Assembly: GCF_011455495.1 (NCBI RefSeq)
Contig: NZ_CP015029.1
Location: 1,488,740 to 1,552,739 of the forward strand
Direction of reading: 5' to 3'
DNA from: Frederiksenia canicola
GTDB taxonomy: Bacteria; Pseudomonadota; Gammaproteobacteria; Enterobacterales; Pasteurellaceae
Length of the DNA stretch: 64,000 nt
Positions within the stretch are counted from its first letter, which is position 1. Each line of letters begins with the position of its first letter. The position numbers and the translations under genes are program-made. Positions 7,863 through 15,261 of this stretch are shown piece after piece. A model generated the notes under the pieces. It was not told where the DNA came from, did no database searches, and was given only the letters and a program-made list of their open reading frames with translations.

Positions 7863-8045
7863 ATGGTCGAGAGTGCGACTAATACAACACCTGAAAAGGA
7901 AATAAGTCCGCCAGAGTTTAGACTGGTTTTGAGCTCTCGACCACCCGATTTATCGGGGTTTTCTCTCAAAAGGAAATCTAAACTATGTCTCAATCAACTC
8001 AATTCTCAGCCTTCAATTTTGAAAATGCCGCAATCCGTACTTTAA
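7863..8045 (+). CDS. Possible leader peptide overlapping the antirepressor start
   Basis: A 60-codon frame starts at ATG 7863 and runs 61 bp into the antirepressor gene in another frame. No good ribosome-binding site is seen. In P1 a short frame upstream of ant must be translated for ant expression, so translational coupling is conceivable. The composition does not look strongly protein-like. Confidence 0.25.
   Translation: MVESATNTTPEKEISPPEFRLVLSSRPPDLSGFSLKRKSKLCLNQLNSQPSILKMPQSVL
7864..7957 (+). promoter_or_regulatory. Structured antirepressor leader with long-range stem and attenuator-like hairpin
   Basis: TGGTCGAGAG (7864-7873) and CTCTCGACCA (7934-7943) are a perfect 10-bp inverted repeat. 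The C4-complementary segment lies immediately before the 3' arm. A second hairpin CCCGA/TCGGG (7944-7957) followed by GTTTTC could be a terminator or attenuator. C4 pairing would compete with the long stem. Confidence 0.55.
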
Positions 8046-8632
8046 TAATCAATGATGAACCTTGGTTTTTATCTGTAGATATTTGCTCAGCTTTAAATAT
8101 CTCAAATTCTCGTGATGCCATTAGTAAATTAGATGAAGATGAGTATCAAATTTTGAATTTAAAAGATACTGTCGGTTTAACCGACGGTATCGGAAATCAA
8201 GTGCAATCTGTTGGAATTGTCAACGAAAGCGGAATGTACACTTTAATTTTACGCTGTCGTGATGCGGTGAAAAAAGGTTCAGTTCCGCACCGTTTCAGAA
8301 AATGGGTAACATCAGAAGTGCTACCGCAAATCCGCAAAACAGGGCAGTATTCGCAAAATTCACAGCCAAACTTAGTGCTTGATATTCATTTGCCAAGAAT
8401 AAAAGAGATGGATACCAACTTTTCCCAGCTGCTTTACTATGCTAAAGAAGCCCGAAATGTAATGTGGGAAACAGATAGAATGGTTACTCAATTATACGAA
8501 ATGTTAGGCATTCAGCTTGTTGGGCACACATCGCTTACAACCAAAATTAAGCTGCTCAAAGAAATGGATTTTGCCGTTGAAAATTCGGAAGAAGTGATGA
8601 GAAAACACAGACACTCATTCCGCCAATACTAA
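7985..8632 (+). CDS. BRO-family antirepressor (ant)
   Basis: This 215-residue protein has an N-terminal BRO-N domain (residues about 5-115): FNFENAAIRTLIINDEPWFL, a DICSALNISNS segment, VNESGMYTLILRCRDA, and FRKWVTSEVLPQIRKTGQYS, which is the typical end of the domain. The C-terminal 90 residues are helical and unassigned. Proteins of this class bind DNA or inactivate phage repressors. Located behind a C4-like antisense RNA, it corresponds functionally to Ant of P1/P22-type immI systems and could trigger induction when C4 is lost or titrated. An AAAGGAAA site precedes the ATG. Confidence 0.87.
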   Translation: MSQSTQFSAFNFENAAIRTLIINDEPWFLSVDICSALNISNSRDAISKLDEDEYQILNLKDTVGLTDGIGNQVQSVGIVNESGMYTLILRCRDAVKKGSVPHRFRKWVTSEVLPQIRKTGQYSQNSQPNLVLDIHLPRIKEMDTNFSQLLYYAKEARNVMWETDRMVTQLYEMLGIQLVGHTSLTTKIKLLKEMDFAVENSEEVMRKHRHSFRQY

Positions 8633-8657
8633 TTTGTAAAAAATTCACTAAAACCGA

Positions 8658-8685
8658 CCGCTTGTACTGGTTACAAGCGGCTTTT
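8658..8685 (+). terminator. Terminator built from an inverted uptake-sequence pair
   Basis: CCGCTTGT (8658-8665) and ACAAGCGG (8673-8680) form an 8-bp stem with a 7-base loop, followed by CTTTT. Both arms are cores of the Actinobacillus-type DNA uptake sequence. Confidence 0.75.
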
Positions 8686-8710
8686 GGCGGTGTAATTGCT
8701 TAAAAAGTGA

Positions 8711-8739
8711 TTGACAGTACGGACTAAAACAGGTACATT
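8711..8739 (+). promoter_or_regulatory. Sigma-70 promoter upstream of the bacteriocin
   Basis: Perfect -35 TTGACA (8711-8716), a 17-bp spacer, and TACATT (8734-8739) as -10. No CTGT-N8-ACAG SOS box overlaps it, unlike typical colicin promoters. Confidence 0.65.
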
Positions 8740-8740
8740 T

Positions 8741-8822
8741 CAGCTATGCTTGCGACTCGTATAAGCGAGCAAAAGCGAATGAATTTTCACAGCCCTGATC
8801 GGAAACGGTCGGGGCTTTTTTA
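8741..8822 (+). ncRNA. Candidate small RNA or attenuator leader of the bacteriocin gene
   Basis: Between the promoter and the bacteriocin ATG lie two hairpins. The first is TGCTTGC/GCGAGCA (8747-8771, loop of 11). The second is a strong intrinsic terminator, AGCCCTGATC and GGTCGGGGCT (8791-8816), followed by six T. Transcripts should therefore stop as an RNA of about 75-80 nt unless antitermination occurs. It could be an independent small RNA or an attenuator that keeps the toxin off during lysogeny; the Q-like protein might allow read-through. Confidence 0.5.
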
Positions 8823-8845
8823 TTAGCTAAAATCAAGGAGTTTTT

Positions 8846-10003
8846 ATGTCAGATGCAGTTGATGGTGCAAGTTTCGTATGTGATTCCAAGGCGGAAAGTC
8901 TGTCAGATTGTGTTAGAGTTGACTCTAATTCAGAAACAAAATCAAGTATGGACAGCAGATACGAAAAGGAAACCGATATTGGTGGGCGTGATGATAGCCA
9001 ACCGAGTTCATCATATATTGACAATCCAAAAGGACACAGTACCCATAGTAATCAGGAAACAGTGCGCACATCTATAACTACTAATATCGGTGGTGTTCAG
9101 ATTCTTGCTGGGGCTAACACAAATCCAGAGCATTCTGATAACCGAATGGAACTTGAAGATTTAGTTCCTAAAGATCATCCCACAGCTATTCATGCTGCTG
9201 CAAGTATAATTGCGCTGTCAAGAGGAGACAGTGCTAGATTGCGTGGAGGACGACGTCGTAAAAAAGATCCTATTTGGAGAGAAACAGAGGCTCAAGCTAA
9301 AAATGGAGACTGGGAAGGAGTTCTTAATCGCACTCATCAATGTTTATTGAACCCTATGATTGGCTATTCTCAGTTAAATATGGAATCTGTTTCTGTTGAG
9401 TCTTATTTACTTACTCAAGCAAATGCAAAAGAAAAAAGCCACCTACTGGAACATTATGAAGCTGTAAACAATGTTTTATCAGCTTATAAGGATTTATATG
9501 AAAAGAAAATTGATGCGAAGTTAGCAAAAGATTTTCAGCAACTTTCTCGGAATTTTACATATTTACCATCTCGTATAAATATGGCTCAAGTCCGCTATGA
9601 TAAATTTATGCATGGTAAGAAATTTATGATTTCAAAAAGTGATCAAAAATTACTTGATGATCTAGTTGCTTTAAATAATTCAGCACAAGTAAAAGAAAAT
9701 GCGAAATCTTTATATAAGGTTGCTAAAGTTTTCGGGTGGGGAAGTAGTGTTGTAACCGCTTATGAATTAGCGACCCTTTTCAATAAGTCTCAGGAAACAG
9801 GCGATTGGCGTGAATTTGGGGCAAAAATCAGTCAGCTCGGTTCTAATATGTTAATTGGGCTTATTGTGGGGTTTGGTATTACTGCGAGTTCTCTCCCTGT
9901 AGCTATCATCATTGCAGGATTAGGTGTACTTGCATCTAATGCTTTAGATGATAGTTTTTGGCTGAAAATGCAAAATCATACTCAAGGCTATCTTGCAAAA
10001 TAG
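8846..10003 (+). CDS. Colicin-like pore-forming bacteriocin
   Basis: This 385-residue protein starts at ATG 8846 after CAAGGAG. The C-terminal 190 residues have the organisation of colicin pore-forming domains. An amphipathic helical bundle ends in a YELATLFNKSQETGDWREFG segment that parallels the GNW helix region of colicins A and E1. A long hydrophobic hairpin follows (about 335-367, two apolar stretches around SSLP), then the characteristic ALDD turn near the end. The N-terminal 100 residues are Ser/Asp/Asn-rich and probably disordered, as in colicin translocation domains. An ETV word at 71-73 vaguely resembles a TonB box, and an Arg/Lys patch lies at 131-140. Rival killing by inner-membrane depolarisation is the likely role. 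The convergent immunity gene strongly supports this reading; the receptor and import route are unknown. Confidence 0.85.
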   Translation: MSDAVDGASFVCDSKAESLSDCVRVDSNSETKSSMDSRYEKETDIGGRDDSQPSSSYIDNPKGHSTHSNQETVRTSITTNIGGVQILAGANTNPEHSDNRMELEDLVPKDHPTAIHAAASIIALSRGDSARLRGGRRRKKDPIWRETEAQAKNGDWEGVLNRTHQCLLNPMIGYSQLNMESVSVESYLLTQANAKEKSHLLEHYEAVNNVLSAYKDLYEKKIDAKLAKDFQQLSRNFTYLPSRINMAQVRYDKFMHGKKFMISKSDQKLLDDLVALNNSAQVKENAKSLYKVAKVFGWGSSVVTAYELATLFNKSQETGDWREFGAKISQLGSNMLIGLIVGFGITASSLPVAIIIAGLGVLASNALDDSFWLKMQNHTQGYLAK

Positions 10004-10356
10004 TGTTTTACTAAGACAACTAGCGTAATAATTGGGGAAAAAATAGCTCCTATAATTCGGTAGGGCTCACTTTGAATAAGGTGGGCTCTAAACCAATCGT
10101 TGGGGAGCTTCTTTAAATTATGCAATATCCAATAGTATCCAAAAGGAGCCGTTGGAAGGCTGTACCAAAATAATTTATATATATCAACATTATTGATTGA
10201 AAAACGTTGAAGAATAAATTTCTCTACAAGCAAACTAATGATGAGTATTGCTAAATAAGCAAAGAAAATAATCCAATACTGTTTTTCAGTAATATGGAAA
10301 ATATCTAGCAGTTTAATCCACCATTGGGGACGTTTCTTATAGAATGGCGTTGTCAT
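9988..10356 (-). CDS. Immunity protein for the pore-forming bacteriocin
   Basis: This 122-residue membrane protein is on the strand opposite the bacteriocin, and its 3' end overlaps the bacteriocin's 3' end by 16 bp. This is the standard layout for pore-forming colicins and their immunity genes. Three membrane segments are visible: YWIIFFAYLAILIISLLVEK (about 27-46), a middle one around FWYSLPTAPFGYYWIL, and IIGAIFSPIITLVVLV near the C-terminus. Size and three-helix topology resemble E1-type immunity proteins (about 113 residues). A TTGACT (reverse of 10394-10399) upstream may be part of its own promoter, which would allow constitutive protection of the lysogen. I see no direct sequence identity that I could name. 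Confidence 0.75.
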   Translation of the reverse strand: MTTPFYKKRPQWWIKLLDIFHITEKQYWIIFFAYLAILIISLLVEKFILQRFSINNVDIYKLFWYSLPTAPFGYYWILHNLKKLPNDWFRAHLIQSEPYRIIGAIFSPIITLVVLVKHYFAR

Positions 10357-10405
10357 TTTCTTATTTCCTTTATTAAGGCAATTTACAAATTCTAGTCAAA
10401 ATCTG

Positions 10406-10437
10406 ACCGCTTGCATAGTTTTGCAGGCGGTTTTTTT
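10406..10437 (+). terminator. Terminator-like hairpin before the lysis cassette
   Basis: ACCGCTTGCA and TGCAGGCGGT form a 10-bp stem (one wobble) with a 6-base loop and a following run of seven T. It would stop transcription from the left ahead of holin unless antiterminated. Confidence 0.8.
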
Positions 10438-10460
10438 ATGCCTCTTAATCGGGGTGGGGT

Positions 10461-10703
10461 ATGAATAATACAATGAAAGACGTAATTAAGGATATTCCGA
10501 TCGAATCACAACTTTATGCTTGGCTAACTTCCTTTTTTGGAGCTTGGACAATCAGTGAGTGGGCAATTTTGATCGGTGTAGTCGTGACGGTTTGCGGCTA
10601 TGTACGGGAATCTCGGTATAAAAAGCGAATGCTAGAACTGGAAGAAATTCGTGTCGGTGTTCGGGATAAAAATGGGGAGTTGATCAATGAAAAAACGGGT
10701 TAA
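10461..10703 (+). CDS. Phage holin, HP1-like
   Basis: This 80-residue protein has one clear membrane segment (EWAILIGVVVTVCGYV, about 33-48). A preceding amphipathic region (WLTSFFGAWT) and a charged C-terminal tail flank it. Its location directly before the endolysin, with a 17-bp overlap, and its size fit the small holins of Pasteurellaceae phages such as HP1. With a SAR endolysin it may act as a pinholin, collapsing membrane potential so that the endolysin is released from the membrane. ATG 10473 is an alternative start, which could give a dual-start holin. Confidence 0.8.
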   Translation: MNNTMKDVIKDIPIESQLYAWLTSFFGAWTISEWAILIGVVVTVCGYVRESRYKKRMLELEEIRVGVRDKNGELINEKTG

Positions 10704-11226
10704 ATCCACCGGGGTTGTTGTTTGCTCTGTAACCGCCGTTATCGCTGTAATGCAGCAGCATTTCAGCAGTGAGTTTCGCACCAGTGAAGCAGCGTTAGAA
10801 ATTATCGGTGATGCGGAAGGTTGTCGGCGTGATCCGTATGTTTGCCCTGCCGATGTACTGACTGTTGGTATTGGCTCGACGGAAGCCGGTGGCGAGCCGA
10901 TTGATCCAAAGAAACGCTATTCGGATTTGGAAATTGCAGAGCGGTGGAAGAACGATATTAAGATTGCCGAACAGTGCGTGAATCGGTATGCGAATGGTCA
11001 TTGGATTCCGCAAGGTGTTTTTGATGCAGCAGTTTCACTGACTTTTAATGTTGGGTGTGGGAAAACTCGTGATTCAACAATGTTTCGTAAAATCCGCAGT
11101 GGTGATTATGTCGGGGCGTGCAATGAATTACCGAAATGGGTTCGAGCGGGCAACAAAGTGCTAAAAGGTTTGGTAATCAGACGAGAGAAAGAGCGGGCGT
11201 TATGTTTGGCGGATTTAACAGGATAA
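10687..11226 (+). CDS. SAR endolysin (glycosidase family 24), P1 Lyz type
   Basis: This 179-residue muramidase has an N-terminal signal-anchor-release segment (about residues 8-24) that is weakly hydrophobic. Catalytic Glu44 is in DAEGCRRDP, followed by Cys46, Cys53 and Thr59 in a spacing matching P1 Lyz (Glu42, Cys44, Cys51, Thr57). A cysteine also sits at position 13 within the SAR segment, as in P1. In P1 the active-site cysteine is locked in a disulfide with its neighbour while the protein is membrane-tethered. After release, Cys13 takes over the disulfide and frees the enzyme. The same control is predicted here. It hydrolyses peptidoglycan at lysis. Its 3' end overlaps Rz. Confidence 0.9.
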   Translation: MKKRVKSTGVVVCSVTAVIAVMQQHFSSEFRTSEAALEIIGDAEGCRRDPYVCPADVLTVGIGSTEAGGEPIDPKKRYSDLEIAERWKNDIKIAEQCVNRYANGHWIPQGVFDAAVSLTFNVGCGKTRDSTMFRKIRSGDYVGACNELPKWVRAGNKVLKGLVIRREKERALCLADLTG

Positions 11227-11534
11227 TCTATGGCGGACTTGCCGCAGTGATTTTGGGCTTGGGTGTATGGTCTGGGTATCAATATCAGAAGATTGGTAGG
11301 CTGACAGCCGAGAACCAAACGCAAGCCCAAACTATTTTGCGGTTAGAAGCTTCGCAGCAACATTTGGAGCAGGCACTTCTACACGAGCAACAAGCGGTCA
11401 GATCCCGAGAAAAATTTGCAAATCAGTTACGAAAACAAGTGGAGAGTAAGCGTGAGAAAGTCAAAGTTATTTTCAAAGACAGTCCGTGTGCTAACACTGC
11501 TTTGCCTGACGGTGTTATTGAGCAGCTGCACTAG
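11202..11534 (+). CDS. Rz-like inner-membrane spanin
   Basis: I choose ATG 11202, inside the end of the endolysin gene, giving 110 residues. The longer frame from 11136 would start within the lysozyme and lacks a signal anchor. An N-terminal membrane helix (IIYGGLAAVILGLGVW) is followed by a periplasmic coiled-coil rich in Gln, Glu and Leu, as in i-spanins and the DUF2570 proteins of Pasteurellaceae. With the embedded lipoprotein gene it should fuse inner and outer membranes at the last step of lysis. An uptake sequence (11390-11399) lies within the coding region. Confidence 0.82.
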   Translation: MFGGFNRIIYGGLAAVILGLGVWSGYQYQKIGRLTAENQTQAQTILRLEASQQHLEQALLHEQQAVRSREKFANQLRKQVESKREKVKVIFKDSPCANTALPDGVIEQLH

Positions 11535-11727
11535 CCGTACTCACACACAATATTTATTCCCACCGCAAGCGTACACCATCCCTTGCGAGCGGTCTTCCTT
11601 TAGCGGCACAACCTACGGTGATGCCATTGAGCACTTGATCAAAGTGACTAGCGAACGAGACTTGTGTGCGAGTCAAGTTGATGGCATCAGGGAATGGATG
11701 GCACAGGTCAAAGGCGGGTTTAAATAG
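11452..11727 (+). CDS. Rz1-like outer-membrane spanin lipoprotein
   Basis: From GTG 11452, with GGAGAG upstream, this 91-residue protein has a short basic start, a hydrophobic stretch (VLTLLCLTVLLSSC) and a lipobox ending in Cys22. It overlaps the 3' part of the Rz gene in another frame by 83 bp, the classic Rz/Rz1 overlap. The mature lipoprotein would sit in the outer membrane and bind the Rz coiled-coil. The longer frame from 11416 would add residues before the signal peptide and is less likely. Confidence 0.82.
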   Translation: MRKSKLFSKTVRVLTLLCLTVLLSSCTSRTHTQYLFPPQAYTIPCERSSFSGTTYGDAIEHLIKVTSERDLCASQVDGIREWMAQVKGGFK

Positions 11728-11750
11728 CGTGGCGGAGTAGCCGCTATCAC

Positions 11751-11777
11751 GGGAGCATTAAGCTCCCCTTTTTCTTT
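11751..11777 (+). terminator. Terminator after the lysis cassette
   Basis: GGGAGC (11751-11756) and GCTCCC (11762-11767) form the stem, followed by CTTTTTCTTTT. The next 240 bases to 12019 show no convincing gene. Confidence 0.82.
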
Positions 11778-12019
11778 TGGCGGTTATCTGCAACCGTGCG
11801 TCAAAATGCAGATGACATTGTGTAGTCAAACAATGATGATTTCTGTTTGGGGCTTAATACGACGTTGCCCGATTTTCGTATGATGATAAATAAATTAAGC
11901 AGAATGACAATGTGAAATTTATTTACCTGTTGGCGGCAGGGACTTCCGCCATTTCAATAGAGTTTATCTTTATGTTTAGTGTTGAGTATAAAGGTAAGCT
12001 TATATAACAAGGACAACCA

Positions 12020-12409
12020 ATGATTATCAAACAATCTACTAAATACTATCAGAGTTTTAGCCATGCTACTAACGCTGTGATTGCTTACCCTGCGAGCGAA
12101 GCCTTTAAGCAAGCGTTGTTTTACGCCCATAAAGGATTGACCGAAGCCGATCGGGATAAGCCGTTTGACAGTGTGTTCTACACACCTGAAAGCTATGTCG
12201 ATGAACTGGGCGAAACCTTACTTTGCCCTGAACAGATTGCCACTACTGTTCGTACCGATGTTATTGGTGTGTCTGTGGCGGTGCTGGTAACGGACGATGA
12301 GCTAACCTTTGGTGGCGTACATTATCAGTTTATTTACGGCGATGATCGCATTGAGCTGCTCACGGAGAGCGGCGTGTCGGTGGGTGGTTATGGTCGCTCG
12401 CATACCTAA
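12020..12409 (+). CDS. Hypothetical phage protein
   Basis: This 129-residue protein starts at ATG 12020 after ACAAGGACA. It is acidic, soluble-looking and has no motif I recognise; the C-terminal part (VTDDELTFGGVHYQFIYGDD) is probably beta-rich. It ends 20 bp inside the HNH endonuclease gene, so both are co-translated and belong to the DNA-packaging cluster. Its role is unknown. Confidence 0.65.
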   Translation: MIIKQSTKYYQSFSHATNAVIAYPASEAFKQALFYAHKGLTEADRDKPFDSVFYTPESYVDELGETLLCPEQIATTVRTDVIGVSVAVLVTDDELTFGGVHYQFIYGDDRIELLTESGVSVGGYGRSHT

Positions 12410-12740
12410 AGCCTGCCGTAAGCAAGGCTGTCCGCACTCGACTACTGACCGTTCGGGCTATTGTGAGCAGCATCGCGGTTGTGGTTGGCAGCGGCATCAA
12501 CGCGGTAAAACGGCGACGCAGCGTGGCTATGGCGCGGAATGGCGCAAGCTGCGGGCAATGGTGCTGGAACGTGATCGCTATCTATGCCGAGCGTGCTTAG
12601 CACAAGGTTTTTATGTGACGGCGACAACGGTCGATCACATCGTAGCAAAAGCGCATGGCGGCACGGATTCGCTTTCAAATTTGCAGAGTTTGTGTGATAA
12701 CTGCCATAAAGCTAAAACGGCGCGCGAGCGGTTGAAGTGA
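12390..12740 (+). CDS. HNH endonuclease next to terminase
   Basis: From ATG 12390 the protein has 116 residues. An N-terminal Cys/His cluster (CRKQGCPHSTTDRSGYCEQH) precedes the HNH core: RDRYLCRACLAQG, then TTVDHIVAKAHGGTDSLSN, then LCDNCHKAKT. HNH proteins adjacent to terS/terL are conserved in cos-packaging HK97-like phages, where they assist terminase in cutting at cos. The alternative upstream start at 12309 lies in the preceding gene and lacks support. Confidence 0.92.
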   Translation: MVARIPKACRKQGCPHSTTDRSGYCEQHRGCGWQRHQRGKTATQRGYGAEWRKLRAMVLERDRYLCRACLAQGFYVTATTVDHIVAKAHGGTDSLSNLQSLCDNCHKAKTARERLK

Positions 12741-12878
12741 GTTGCAAGCGGTCAGATCCTACTGATTTTTTGCAAATGGGGAGGGGGTGGAGAAATCTCT
12801 ACCACCTTTCGCCCCGAAAACCGCCCCTGGAACTCAATTTTTACAACCGCGAAATTAAAATTTTAGGGTAAATGCCAA
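12741..12878. other. Candidate cos region between HNH and terS
   Basis: A 138-bp gap contains an uptake-sequence core, a G-rich run (12780-12792), a short inverted repeat (GGTGGAGA and TCTCTACC, 12788-12803) and a C-rich stretch near 12812-12830. In HK97-type phages with an HNH gene beside terminase, the cos site is usually here. The exact nick sites cannot be read from sequence. Confidence 0.35.
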
Positions 12879-13364
12879 ATGACAGGAAAAGCCACTACGC
12901 CAGGGCGAGGTAGAAAACCCACCCCGACGAAAGTGAAAGAACGTCGAGGCAACCCTGGTAAACGCAAGCTGAATGAAAGTGAACCTCAATTCAGCGAATT
13001 TAACGAAAACAGCCCACCACCGCCCCAACTCAACGAAGATGGTCAGCGAATGTGGGCATTTTTATTGAAAGAATTACTTCCGCAAGGCGTACTTTTTCAA
13101 ACGGATCTTGAAACCGTTGCTAACTACTGCCTTGCTTACCAAAACCGCAACATCGCCTGTAAAGATATTGATAAATATGGCACTTTTGTTGAGAACAGCA
13201 ATGGCGGATTATCAAAAAATCCTGCATTTACTGTTTTCAATGAAGCCGTTCGCCAGATGTCCACCTTTGGATCGCTACTTGGCTTAGACCCAAGCAGTCG
13301 CCAACGGCTTATCGGTAAAGCAGACGAAGCACACAACAACCCATTTGCAGAGCTATTACAATGA
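12879..13364 (+). CDS. terS: Terminase small subunit, P27 family
   Basis: This 161-residue protein begins with the basic Gly/Arg/Pro-rich segment typical of P27-family small terminases ([20 protein letters not shown]). A helical body follows ([20 protein letters not shown]). It recognises the packaging site and loads the large subunit. Its stop overlaps terL by 4 bp, and a normal HNH-terS-terL order is seen. Confidence 0.93.
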   Translation: MTGKATTPGRGRKPTPTKVKERRGNPGKRKLNESEPQFSEFNENSPPPPQLNEDGQRMWAFLLKELLPQGVLFQTDLETVANYCLAYQNRNIACKDIDKYGTFVENSNGGLSKNPAFTVFNEAVRQMSTFGSLLGLDPSSRQRLIGKADEAHNNPFAELLQ

Positions 13365-15064
13365 TGACCAACGTAGAAAAAGCCAACAAATATGCCCAAG
13401 ATGTGGTATCTGGCAAAATTGCTGCTTGCCGTTACATCAAAAAAGCCTGCCAGCGCCATTTAGACGACTTGGAAAAACAGCAAGATCTCGCATTTCCTTA
13501 CTATTTCGACAATGAAAAAGCGGAAAAAGCCTGTAAGTTTATCCAATGCTTGCCACATACCAAAGGTGACTGGGCACTACGAAGACAAAGTATTACACTT
13601 GAAACGTGGCAATTATTCATTATTTCAAATGCCTTTGGTTGGTTGCGAAAATCCAACAACTTACGCAAATATCGCCAAGTTTATACGGAAATTCCACGCA
13701 AAAACGGAAAATCAGCGATTTCCGCAGGTGTGGGGCTATATATGTTTTGTATGGATAACGAATTTGGTGCAGAAATTTATTCAGGTGCAACCACCGAAAA
13801 GCAAGCCTGGGAAGTATTTCGTCCTGCGAGACTAATGTGTAAAAAGACAGACTTGCTTTGTAGAACCTTTGGCATTGAAGTCAATGCATCGAACCTAAAT
13901 CGCCCTGCCGATGGCTCACGTTTTGAACCTTTAATCGGCACCCCAGGCGATGGGCAATCCCCAAGCTGTGCGATAGTCGATGAATATCACGAACACAAAG
14001 ATGACGAGCTTTACACCACCATGCTCACAGGTATGGGGGCAAGAAAACAACCCTTAATGTGGATCATCACCACAGCAGGTTACAACATTGAAGGGCCTTG
14101 CTATGACAAACGTCGAGAAGTGATTGATATGCTCAATGGTACAACCCCGAATGATGAATTGTTTGGAATGATTTACACCATTGACGAAGATGACGACTGG
14201 ACTGATCCTGCAATCTTACGCAAAGCCAACCCCAATTTTGATATTTCCGTTTACGGTGATTACCTTGAAAGCCAACAAAAACAGGCAATCAACAACCCAC
14301 GTTTTACCAACAAATTCAAAACCAAGCACTTAAATGTTTGGGTATCGGCAAAAGAGAGTTTCTTCAATATGGTAAGTTGGGAAAATTGTCGTGATGACAG
14401 CCTAACCCTTGATGATTTTGCTGGCGAAGATGTGGTACTCGGCTTAGATATGGCTCGCAAGCTCGATATGAACAGCCTAGTACCTGTATTTACCCGAATG
14501 ATAGACGGCAAACGCCACTATTACTGTATCTCCCCAAAATTCTTCGTGCCAGAAGATACTATTTTTAGTACCGATACCGCACTCAAACGTGTTGTCGATA
14601 AATATCAAAAATGGGTAGTAAGCGGACATCTTACGGCAACAGACGGAGCAGAAGTCGATTACCGAGAGATCTTGGAAACGATCAAAGACACCAACAAAGA
14701 ACATAAAGTTGTGAGTTGCCCGATTGACCCACACGGTGCAATTGCTATCAGCCACGACTTAGCGGACGAAGGCTTAAATCCGATAACCATTACCCAAAAC
14801 TACACCAACCTATCCGACCCGATGAAAGAACTGGAAGCCGCTATTGAAGCGGGCAGATTTCATCACGATGGCAACCCGATTATGACTTGGTGTATTGGTA
14901 ATGTGGTCGGCAAATATGCCGCAGGAAACGACGATATTGTCCGCCCCGTCAAAGAAATCCCTGAAAATAAAATTGACGGAGCAGTTGGCTTAATGATGGC
15001 AATCGGACGGCTTATGCTCAATGATGATGACGGCTATATGCCTGATGAAATTCTCACATTGTAA
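13361..15064 (+). CDS. terL: Terminase large subunit
   Basis: This 567-residue packaging motor has an ATPase Walker A variant PRKNGKS at about 112-118 and a Walker B CAIVDE at about 203-208, with ITTAGYN as motif III. The C-terminal nuclease domain carries the acidic [11 protein letters not shown] segment near residue 365. It translocates DNA into the prohead and cuts at cos. Length and motif order are those of HK97-like cos phages. An uptake sequence lies just after the stop (15087-15096). Confidence 0.95.
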   Translation: MMTNVEKANKYAQDVVSGKIAACRYIKKACQRHLDDLEKQQDLAFPYYFDNEKAEKACKFIQCLPHTKGDWALRRQSITLETWQLFIISNAFGWLRKSNNLRKYRQVYTEIPRKNGKSAISAGVGLYMFCMDNEFGAEIYSGATTEKQAWEVFRPARLMCKKTDLLCRTFGIEVNASNLNRPADGSRFEPLIGTPGDGQSPSCAIVDEYHEHKDDELYTTMLTGMGARKQPLMWIITTAGYNIEGPCYDKRREVIDMLNGTTPNDELFGMIYTIDEDDDWTDPAILRKANPNFDISVYGDYLESQQKQAINNPRFTNKFKTKHLNVWVSAKESFFNMVSWENCRDDSLTLDDFAGEDVVLGLDMARKLDMNSLVPVFTRMIDGKRHYYCISPKFFVPEDTIFSTDTALKRVVDKYQKWVVSGHLTATDGAEVDYREILETIKDTNKEHKVVSCPIDPHGAIAISHDLADEGLNPITITQNYTNLSDPMKELEAAIEAGRFHHDGNPIMTWCIGNVVGKYAAGNDDIVRPVKEIPENKIDGAVGLMMAIGRLMLNDDDGYMPDEILTL

Positions 15065-15108
15065 TTGCAAAAAATTTCCTACATTTGACCGCTTGTAACG
15101 GAAACCCT

Positions 15109-15261
15109 ATGAAAAACTTTCTCACTGATCTTATCGGTATTGCTGGCACAGCAATGCTTTGCTATGGCGTTTACCTACAGTTTGGCTTACCGATTGCCTT
15201 AATGGTTGGCGGTGGTCTGCTATTACTTTACGCCTTATTTTCCGCACGGAGTAAACGATGA
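15109..15261 (+). CDS. Small membrane protein between terL and portal
   Basis: A 50-codon gene starts at ATG 15109 and overlaps the portal start by 4 bp. It encodes two short hydrophobic segments (LIGIAGTAMLCYGVYLQFG and PIALMVGGGLLLLYALF) and a basic tail. Comparable tiny membrane proteins lie at this position in several HK97-type phages; their role is unknown. Confidence 0.65.
   Translation: MKNFLTDLIGIAGTAMLCYGVYLQFGLPIALMVGGGLLLLYALFSARSKR

Noticed and set aside
8701-8845. SOS (LexA) box controlling the bacteriocin
   Set aside because: No CTGT-N8-ACAG match near the promoter on either strand; the GTAC words at 8717 and 8732 are too short and wrongly spaced.
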